From Candidatus Promineofilum glycogenicum (GTDB lineage: Bacteria > Chloroflexota > Anaerolineae > Promineifilales > Promineifilaceae): 64,000 nt of DNA. How positions within the stretch are numbered: position 1 is the first letter of the stretch; every line of letters starts with the position of its first letter. The DNA is taken from positions 186,001 through 250,000 of the forward strand of contig JADJHJ010000011.1 in NCBI GenBank assembly GCA_016707605.1. Reading direction: 5' to 3'. Shown in pieces: positions 7,945-14,442 of this stretch. The position numbers and the translations under genes were made by a program. The notes beneath the pieces were generated by a model, which was given only the letters and a program-made list of their open reading frames with translations, ran no database searches and was not told where the DNA came from.

Positions 7945-7946
7945 GC

Positions 7947-8354
7947 GAGATGCTGGCCCGCGCTCGCGCCCGCGTCCCCGCCGCCCACTTCGCCCAGGCC
8001 CATCTGCTGGGCGACTACCCGCCCGGCTTCCACCGTCCCTTCGACTGCGTCGTCAGCACCTACACCTTCCACGAGTTCCCCCTGCCAGACAAGCTGGCCC
8101 TGCTGCGCCGCCTCTTCGCCAACCACCTGCGCCCCGGCGGCGCGGTCGTCATCGGCGACATCGGCTTCCCCACCGCTGCCGTCCGAGACTCTGTGCGCAA
8201 GGCTGCCGGCGACGCCTGGGACGACGAGTACTACTGGATTCTGGACGAGGTCGAGCCGGCGCTGCGCGCTCCTGGTCTGAGACGACACTATGAACTAATC
8301 TCCCCTTGCGCCCTCGTCCTGGCGCTTAGTGTGGAACAACCCCGCCCGGAGTGA
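7947..8354 (+). pseudogene. Class I SAM methyltransferase, C-terminal fragment
   Basis: About 135 residues begin EMLARARARVP and include FDCVVSTYTFHEFPL, a motif IV/post-motif IV region, and LRPGGAVVIGDIGF, typical of UbiE-like methyltransferases. The N-terminal half with the SAM-binding GxGxG motif is missing: upstream of 7945 lies the DUF2442 fragment. GC content switches at the same point. I read this as the right side of a deletion or insertion junction. It lies 3 bases before the first cyclase gene. An alternative is a very short functional domain, which I consider unlikely without motif I. Confidence 0.7.
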
Positions 8355-8357
8355 AAA

Positions 8358-9551
8358 ATGGCTCTACTTCGATCGCTCGAATCCCGGTTCGCCGCCGTCA
8401 TCCAGGATGAGTCACTTCTCCACCGCGCAATTGTCGCCTTCGTTCCTGCCATATTCACCATGATCAACACCCTGGTTTGGGGAGTCCTTTTCTTCCTGAA
8501 TGGACTGTTCACGCTCGGGTTCATCTACTTCGCCTACGTTGTCGTTGGGAGCATAGCCCTCCTGGCTGGCACTTACCGGCCTCACCTGGCGGCGCTAGCG
8601 ATGGGGGTGATTGCCATAGCCGGTGTATTGACCAACACGGCCGCCCATCTTGCGGTCGGTGGCTTTGATGGTGGCGTGTGGTTTTTGGTCTGGCTGATTA
8701 TTATCCCGCTGTCTCTCTACCTTTCGGGCTTTCCGCGCCAGGGATTGCAGTCCTACGTCCTGGCGTTGCTGGCGTTGACAGTGGTCTTTGTGGCCGAGCC
8801 ACGTCTGGGCGCGCCGCCGCCCATCCCGAACTGGCTGCGCCTGGTCTACAACGGTCTGGCTTTGTTTACCAGCGTAACCATGACGTTGGTGTGGAGCGTC
8901 CACATTCTCCGACAACTGGAGGCCGCCCGGCGACAGGCCGATGTCCTGCTGCTCAACATTCTGCCCGCGCCCATCGCCGACCGTCTCAAACATGACACCT
9001 CCGTCATCGCCGATGGCTTTGACGAAGTGACCGTCCTCTTCGCCGACATCGTTAACTTCACCACAATGAGCGCCGACGCCGATCCGGTGGACGTGGTCAA
9101 CTTTCTCAACACTATCTTCTCCGACTTCGACGACCTGTCTCTTAAGCATGGCCTGGAGAAGATCAAGACCATCGGCGATGCTTATATGGTTGCCGGCGGC
9201 CTGCCTATCCCGCGCCCTGACCATTGCGAGGCTGTCGTCGCCTTCGGCCTGGACATGCTGACCTGTCTCCAGGGGCATACTGCCTGGCACAACGCACCGG
9301 TCCACATGCGGGTCGGCATCAACACCGGCCCCGTTGTGGCCGGGGTTATCGGCCGGCAGAAGTTCATCTACGATCTGTGGGGCGACGCCGTCAATACGGC
9401 CAGCCGGATGGAGTCCAATGGGCTGGTAGACGTAATCCAGGTGACGGCCGCCGTGCGCGATAAGCTGGCCGGCAAGTACACCTTCGAAGAGCGCCCGCCC
9501 ATTTACATCAAGGGCAAGGGCGAGATGGTGACCTACGTCCTGCGTCCGTAG
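8358..9551 (+). CDS. Membrane class III adenylate cyclase (copy 1)
   Basis: This encodes 397 residues with about six hydrophobic segments in the first 190 residues, a short linker helix, and a class III catalytic domain. Metal-binding Asp230 sits in LFADIVNF and Asp274 in TIGDAYM. The purine-specifying pair is Lys270 and Asp343, the adenylate (not guanylate) combination, and the transition-state residues are Asn346 and Arg350 in VNTASRM. It should make cAMP as a homodimer, with the membrane part as a sensor or anchor. A GGAG site lies 8 bases before the ATG. It is the first of three tandem paralogues. Its TAG stop is part of a family B repeat. Confidence 0.9.
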   Translation: MALLRSLESRFAAVIQDESLLHRAIVAFVPAIFTMINTLVWGVLFFLNGLFTLGFIYFAYVVVGSIALLAGTYRPHLAALAMGVIAIAGVLTNTAAHLAVGGFDGGVWFLVWLIIIPLSLYLSGFPRQGLQSYVLALLALTVVFVAEPRLGAPPPIPNWLRLVYNGLALFTSVTMTLVWSVHILRQLEAARRQADVLLLNILPAPIADRLKHDTSVIADGFDEVTVLFADIVNFTTMSADADPVDVVNFLNTIFSDFDDLSLKHGLEKIKTIGDAYMVAGGLPIPRPDHCEAVVAFGLDMLTCLQGHTAWHNAPVHMRVGINTGPVVAGVIGRQKFIYDLWGDAVNTASRMESNGLVDVIQVTAAVRDKLAGKYTFEERPPIYIKGKGEMVTYVLRP

Positions 9552-9575
9552 CGCGATTGGGGAGAATCGCGCTAC
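9548..9575. repeat. Palindromic repeat, family B, containing a stop codon
   Basis: A 28-base hairpin of the GTAGCGCGATT type. The TAG at 9549-9551 is the stop codon of cyclase copy 1. Confidence 0.9.
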
Positions 9576-9593
9576 GGCTGGAGTAAACTGATC

Positions 9594-10793
9594 ATGCGCC
9601 TCTTCCGCGCGCTGGAAAAGCGCCTGCGCACCATCGCCGACGACGACACCTACATCCGCCAACTGCTGATCTCCTACGTCCCGGCCATCTTCACTACCCT
9701 CTTTGGCCTCGTCTGGACGATCCTGTTCTTCGCCGCCGGGCTGCCGCTGCTCGGCCGCATCCTGGCCGCCTACAGCCTTGTCTGCCTGCTGGCCACGGTG
9801 CTGGCCATGACCCGGCCGCGCTTCGGCCCGGTGGCCATCGTCAGTCTGGCCCTGGCCGGCATCGTCTCCAACCTGCTGGCCCATCTCACCGTCGGCGGGT
9901 TCGCCGCCGGCATCTGGTTCCTGCTGTGGGTTGTCATTCTGCCCCTCAGCGTCTACCTGTCCGGGGCGCGGCGACAGGGGGTACTGGTGCTGGCGGTGGC
10001 GCTGCTGGCTGTCGTTGCGGCCGTCGTCCTCGACCCGCGCCTGGACGCGCCCCTGGCCCTGCCTGAGTGGCTGCTGCTGATCCATAACGGCTTCGTGCTC
10101 AGCGCGTCGGTGTTGATCCTGTTCCTGTGGGGCGTCACCGTCATCCAGCAACTCGACGTGGCCCGCCGCCGCGCCGACGCTCTGCTGCTCAACGTCCTGC
10201 CCGCGCCCGTCGCCGACCGGCTGAAGCACGACACATCCACCATCGCCGACGGCTTTGACGAGGTGACGGTGCTCTTTGCCGACATCGTCAACTTCACCAC
10301 CATGAGCGCCGACACCGACCCCGTTGACGTGGTCAACTTCCTGAATGATCTCTTCTCGCAGTTCGACGACCTGGTCGAGGCGCGCGGCCTGGAGAAGATC
10401 AAGACCATCGGCGACGCCTACATGGTCGCCGGCGGGCTGCCCACGCCGCGGCCCGACCACTGCGAGGCGGTCGTGGCCTTCGGGCTGGACATGCTCGACG
10501 TGATCAAGCGCTGCAAAGCGTGGCACGGCCAGACCGTCCACATGCGCATCGGTGTCAACACCGGGCCGGTCGTGGCCGGGGTCATCGGCCGCCGCAAGTT
10601 CATCTACGACCTGTGGGGCGACACGGTCAACACCGCCAGCCGCATGGAGTCCAACGGGTTGGTAGACGTGATTCAGGTGACGCAGGTCGTGCGCGATAGG
10701 CTGGCCGGGAAGTATGTGTTCGAGGAACGGCTGCCGATCACCATCAAGGGCAAGGGGGAGATGGTGACGTACGTACTACGGCCGGAGTTGTAG
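9594..10793 (+). CDS. Membrane class III adenylate cyclase (copy 2)
   Basis: This 399-residue paralogue of the previous gene keeps the six-helix membrane region and the full catalytic set: LFADIVNFTTMSAD, EKIKTIGDAYM with the adenine-specifying Lys, and YDLWGDTVNTASRM with Asp, Asn and Arg. It differs from copy 1 mainly in the membrane domain, which suggests different inputs feeding the same cAMP output. It begins 42 bases after copy 1 across a family B hairpin, so the two may share a transcript. Its TAG stop is inside the next repeat. Confidence 0.9.
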   Translation: MRLFRALEKRLRTIADDDTYIRQLLISYVPAIFTTLFGLVWTILFFAAGLPLLGRILAAYSLVCLLATVLAMTRPRFGPVAIVSLALAGIVSNLLAHLTVGGFAAGIWFLLWVVILPLSVYLSGARRQGVLVLAVALLAVVAAVVLDPRLDAPLALPEWLLLIHNGFVLSASVLILFLWGVTVIQQLDVARRRADALLLNVLPAPVADRLKHDTSTIADGFDEVTVLFADIVNFTTMSADTDPVDVVNFLNDLFSQFDDLVEARGLEKIKTIGDAYMVAGGLPTPRPDHCEAVVAFGLDMLDVIKRCKAWHGQTVHMRIGVNTGPVVAGVIGRRKFIYDLWGDTVNTASRMESNGLVDVIQVTQVVRDRLAGKYVFEERLPITIKGKGEMVTYVLRPEL

Positions 10794-10812
10794 CGCGGGA
10801 TGGCATCCCGCT
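10790..10812. repeat. Palindromic repeat, family B', containing a stop codon
   Basis: Arms GCGGGAT and ATCCCGC within GTAGCGCGGGATGGC. The TAG at 10791-10793 ends cyclase copy 2. The same variant occurs as a cluster at 31911-32005. Confidence 0.85.
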
Positions 10813-10868
10813 CTTCTGCCGTTGCTTTAGACGAGATAGCCAAATTGTACAGCAATCACCGCATGGGC

Positions 10869-10898
10869 AAGACAATCCCCACCACTTTCGGCTATACT
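10869..10898 (+). promoter_or_regulatory. Possible promoter for cyclase copy 3 (leaderless)
   Basis: AAGACA and TATACT are 18 bases apart. The -10 box ends 8 bases before the ATG at 10907, so the transcript would start at the start codon. The -35 box is only a partial match. Confidence 0.4.
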
Positions 10899-10906
10899 GT
10901 CGCCCG

Positions 10907-12208
10907 ATGCTCAAGGAAACGGATGTCGCGTCGCCCGTGGAGATCAATAGCACCGAAGACCCTACCGCCGAGACCGCCAGTCCATCGCGGGGCCGGCTTC
11001 ATACTGTCCTGCTAAGCGCCATCACCCGCATCGAGCGCCACCTGGCCCTGCCCGGCGACGACGAGACGGTGCGCCGGCGCAAGGTCGTGGCCTTCTTCGC
11101 CGGGCTGGCCGGGGTCAATACGGCCCTGCTCTTTGCCGTGCTCTACTTCGCCGGCGGCGCGCCGCTGCTGGGCTGGCTCTACGTGATGACCGTCGTCGTC
11201 TCCGGCCTAACTTTGTCCACCCTGGTCTTGCGGCCGCGCGCCTACTACGCCTGCGTCCTCATCACCGCCACCTACGTCACCATCCACCCCTGGGCTGTCG
11301 GTCTGGCCTCGGGCGGCTTCCGCTCCGGGCTGCTGCCCATGCTCTGGGCGCTGGTCGGCCCGGCCGGGGCGCTGCTGCTCATCGGCGTGCGCCCGGCGCT
11401 GGTCAACGCCGCCCTCTACGTCGTGTTGGCCGTCGTCTCGGTGGCCCTCGATCCGCTGGTGGCGGCCAACGCCCCCGACCTGCCGCCGTCGATTCACCTG
11501 ACCGCCAGCCTGCTCAGCGCCCTCGTGCCGGGCATGATGGTGCTGTTCATCGCCCTGTTTCTCTTCCGCCAGGTGGAGCGGGCGCGGCTTCAGGCCGACG
11601 CGCTGCTGCTCAACGTCCTGCCCGGCCCGGTGGCCGACCGGCTGCGCGGCGGGCCGGTCACCATCGCCGACAGCTACGCCGAAGTGACCGTCCTCTTCGC
11701 CGACATCGTCGACTTCACCCGCCGCAGCGCCGCCGCCGACGCCCGCGACGTTGTCAATTTGCTCAACGCTATCTTCTCCGACTTCGACGAGCTGGCCGAC
11801 CGCTACGGGCTGGAGAAGATCAAGACCATCGGCGACGCCTACATGGTCGTCGGCGGCCTGCCCCAGCCGCGGCCCGACCACACCGAGGCCGTCGTGGCCT
11901 TCGCCGTGGCCCTGCTGGCCGCGCTGAAGCGCCACCGCGCCTGGGACGGCATGGCCGTCGGCGTGCGCATCGGCATCCACACCGGGCCGACGGTCGCCGG
12001 CGTCATCGGCCGGCGCAAGTTCATCTATGACTTGTGGGGGGATACGGTCAACACGGCCAGCCGCATGGAGTCCTATGGGCTGGAGAATGCCATCCAGGTG
12101 ACGGCCGCCGTGCGCGACAAGCTGGACGGCCAATACGACTTCGTGCCTCGTGGCCCTATCGACGTCAAAGGCAAAGGCCCGATGATGACCTACATATTGA
12201 AGCTATAG
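10907..12208 (+). CDS. Membrane class III adenylate cyclase (copy 3)
   Basis: This encodes 433 residues. An N-terminal extension of about 45 residues precedes a six-helix membrane region. The catalytic domain holds LFADIVDFTRRSAAAD, EKIKTIGDAYMVVGG and FIYDLWGDTVNTASRM, so both metal Asp residues, the Lys/Asp adenine pair and the Asn/Arg pair are present. It is the most divergent of the three tandem cyclases and the only one preceded by its own likely promoter. The ATG has no ribosome site, consistent with a leaderless message. No cAMP-binding regulator (CRP-like) is encoded in the window. Confidence 0.9.
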   Translation: MLKETDVASPVEINSTEDPTAETASPSRGRLHTVLLSAITRIERHLALPGDDETVRRRKVVAFFAGLAGVNTALLFAVLYFAGGAPLLGWLYVMTVVVSGLTLSTLVLRPRAYYACVLITATYVTIHPWAVGLASGGFRSGLLPMLWALVGPAGALLLIGVRPALVNAALYVVLAVVSVALDPLVAANAPDLPPSIHLTASLLSALVPGMMVLFIALFLFRQVERARLQADALLLNVLPGPVADRLRGGPVTIADSYAEVTVLFADIVDFTRRSAAADARDVVNLLNAIFSDFDELADRYGLEKIKTIGDAYMVVGGLPQPRPDHTEAVVAFAVALLAALKRHRAWDGMAVGVRIGIHTGPTVAGVIGRRKFIYDLWGDTVNTASRMESYGLENAIQVTAAVRDKLDGQYDFVPRGPIDVKGKGPMMTYILKL

Positions 12209-12255
12209 GCATCATCCGGCGCAGCGGGGGATAGTTGTTCGACAGAGGAGGGGTA

Positions 12256-12741
12256 ATGAACAAGTTAGCGACTGTTGCCGCTCTGGCGCCGCCGATTATG
12301 GTTCTGCGCCTGGTATCCGGCGCGTTGTTGGGGCTATTGGTGGTCGCCCTGGCGGCTTGCGTCGATGGGCCGACGACCACGCGCGCCGGGGGGTTTGTCT
12401 GCTACTATGCCTACCGCCCCAACGTTACCGTGGACAGTACCAGCCAAGGCTCCGTCTCCTTCCCCGATGGCGATACGGCCCAATATGTCGGGCCGGAGAC
12501 CAACGACCTGGTATTCCACGCCCAGTACGGCAGCGGCGCGACGGGCGGGGAACGGGCTTTGCGCCTGTGGGTGACGGCCGCCGGTCTGACCGAACCACTG
12601 ACGACCCACCTCTACCAACTGCCCTCCGACAGCGGCCCGGTCGACCAGTTCGCCGGCGACCACGGCTTCACCGGCCTCAACTACGTCTATCACCCCAACA
12701 GCCGGGCCGAATTACAATTCTGGTGCGCGGTGGGGGGGTAA
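12256..12741 (+). CDS. Putative lipoprotein of unknown function
   Basis: This encodes 161 residues. An AGGAGGGG ribosome site sits just before the ATG at 12256. A long hydrophobic segment ends in the lipobox LAAC (Cys about 35), followed by a beta-rich mature part of about 125 residues with two further Cys. I do not recognise the family. It follows the three cyclases on the same strand by 47 bases and may be co-transcribed with copy 3. A hybrid family D repeat follows. Confidence 0.6.
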   Translation: MNKLATVAALAPPIMVLRLVSGALLGLLVVALAACVDGPTTTRAGGFVCYYAYRPNVTVDSTSQGSVSFPDGDTAQYVGPETNDLVFHAQYGSGATGGERALRLWVTAAGLTEPLTTHLYQLPSDSGPVDQFAGDHGFTGLNYVYHPNSRAELQFWCAVGG

Positions 12742-12754
12742 AGAAAAGAAGAAA

Positions 12755-12860
12755 CCACAGATTACACAGATTTCACACAGTCATCCAGATTTGGCAGATT
12801 CATTCAGAAAAGTCCTGCTCTTTTTTGAAATCTGCCCAATCTGCTCAATCTGCGGATGAT
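12755..12860. repeat. Imperfect palindromic repeat, family D, in a convergent gap
   Basis: The left half uses CACAGATTACACAGATTTC words, the right half AATCTGCCCAATCTGC words. The two halves belong to sub-families that pair only imperfectly. It lies between the stops of two convergent genes. Confidence 0.8.
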
Positions 12861-12879
12861 ACCTCTTGGGCTATCTCAA

Positions 12880-13752
12880 CTACGACTTGTCGGCCGATGG
12901 GCGGGCGCGCAGGGGCACGACGTTGTGGCTGCCGTTGCCGTCCAACCCCAGGACGTTGATGATGTCCGACCCGGCCGGGATGATGAACTTCGTCTGGTTG
13001 CCCGACAGCACCGCCTGGGCCACTTCCAGCCGCTTCAACTCACGGGCGCGCTCGGTGAAGTTGGTCTCGGCCGCCTGGGCCACCACCGTGATCGACTTGG
13101 CCTCGGCCTCGGCCCGCAATAGCACCGCCTGGGCCTCGCCCTGGGCGCGCAGGATGTCCGCCTGGCGCACACCCTCGGCCTCCAGGATGACGGCGCGCTT
13201 CTCGCGCTCGGCCTTCATCTGCTTGCTCATGGCCGTGGTGATGTCGGCCGGCGGGTCGATCTTCTGCAATTCGACCTTGGTCACCTTGACGCCCCACGGA
13301 TTGGTGGCCTCGTCCAGCACCTCGCGCAGCGACGCGTTGATCAAATCGCGGGCGGTCAGCGTCTCGTCGAGTTGCTTGTCGCCGATGAGGTTACGCAGGT
13401 TGGTCTGCGCCAGCGTCGTGGCCGCGAAGTTGAAGTTCTGAATCTCGAACTCGGCCTTCACCGGGTCGACGACCTTGTAGTAGATGACTGCATCAACCGT
13501 CACGACCACGTTGTCGGCGGTGATAACCTGCTGGGGCAAGACATTGATCAGCGCTTCGCGCATATCCACACGAATGATGCTGTCAATGAACGGAATGAGG
13601 AAGACCAGGCCCGCGTCGGCGGTGTGGTTATAGCGGCCAAGGCGAATGACCAGGCCTTTTTCATACTGCTTCACGACGCGCACGCTGAAAGCCAGTGCGG
13701 CAATTGCGATTACGAATATCAGCATTAAGACGACAAATGCAAAGGTTCCCAT
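12880..13752 (-). CDS. SPFH/stomatin-like membrane protein (slipin/QmcA type)
   Basis: This encodes 290 residues. One N-terminal hydrophobic segment (about 5-25) is followed by a prohibitin-homology domain with YEKGLVIRLGRY, DMREALINVLPQQVITADNV and NPWGVKVTKVELQKIDPP, then a coiled-coil helix rich in AEAEAK that drives ring oligomerisation. SPFH proteins form large membrane rings that organise microdomains and support NfeD partners and proteases. The NfeD gene lies 12 bases upstream on the same strand, the classical pairing, so the two form an operon. Confidence 0.92.
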   Translation of the reverse strand: MGTFAFVVLMLIFVIAIAALAFSVRVVKQYEKGLVIRLGRYNHTADAGLVFLIPFIDSIIRVDMREALINVLPQQVITADNVVVTVDAVIYYKVVDPVKAEFEIQNFNFAATTLAQTNLRNLIGDKQLDETLTARDLINASLREVLDEATNPWGVKVTKVELQKIDPPADITTAMSKQMKAEREKRAVILEAEGVRQADILRAQGEAQAVLLRAEAEAKSITVVAQAAETNFTERARELKRLEVAQAVLSGNQTKFIIPAGSDIINVLGLDGNGSHNVVPLRARPSADKS

Positions 13753-13764
13753 GACTCTCCTACT

Positions 13765-14211
13765 TTACTTACTCAACTTACGAACGATGAGCGTGACACC
13801 CTCGATACCTTCGACGGTGACCGCGTCGCGCTCGTAGAGAATCTCTTCGGCCGAGGCGCGCCAATCTTCGTCGTTCACGCGTACCAGCCCAGCCGTGTCC
13901 GGCGTAACACTGCGGACAACGACACCGCTGGAGCCGATGAGCTTGTCGATATTGGTCTTCTTGGTGACGGTGGTGATCTTCTGCCGAATCTTGTTGCGGC
14001 CGACGGCGATGTAGAGGATGCTCAACGCCGTCGCCAGCACCAGCATCAGCGCCGTACTGCCGGTGAACATGCCCACAAAGCCCGACACGACCAGAATCGA
14101 GCCGATGAGCACCAAGTCGAAGCCACTCTGGATGCCCACCAGCAACTCCGCCAGAACGAGCAACAGCCCGGCGATGACGAACAACTGCGGGATCGTGACT
14201 AGTTGGTCCAT
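13765..14211 (-). CDS. NfeD-family membrane protein
   Basis: This encodes 148 residues from the Met of MDQLVTIPQ, which follows AAGGAG closely; a longer in-frame start at 14232 is less likely. Three hydrophobic segments occupy roughly residues 5-75. The C-terminal part, GSSGVVVRSVTPDTAGLVRV followed by EDWRA, is the OB-fold NfeD domain. It lacks the ClpP-like protease domain of long NfeD proteins. It is paired with the downstream SPFH gene. Confidence 0.88.
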   Translation of the reverse strand: MDQLVTIPQLFVIAGLLLVLAELLVGIQSGFDLVLIGSILVVSGFVGMFTGSTALMLVLATALSILYIAVGRNKIRQKITTVTKKTNIDKLIGSSGVVVRSVTPDTAGLVRVNDEDWRASAEEILYERDAVTVEGIEGVTLIVRKLSK

Positions 14212-14368
14212 ATCTCCTTCACTGCCTGGCACGATTGCGGCGCAACCGCGCCTTCAGACAACTGAACAGCCCATTGCTATCCGTATCCTATACGCCCTAC
14301 CGGCGCAACAGTTGCGCCAAATATGCTAGATATGGTTAGTATAGCAGATTTTTGCCAAATATGGGGCT

Positions 14369-14400
14369 AAATAAAAGAACTCGGCCTGAGACCAGAGTTC
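14369..14400 (-). terminator. Intrinsic terminator after the clostripain-like gene
   Basis: Read on the minus strand, GAACTC and GAGTTC form a stem with extra GG/CC pairs, followed directly by TTTTATTT. It lies about 45 bases past the stop of the protease gene. Confidence 0.6.
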
Positions 14401-14442
14401 GGTCACCTACCCACTCAAGTTTCTCCTAACCACTTGCCAGCC

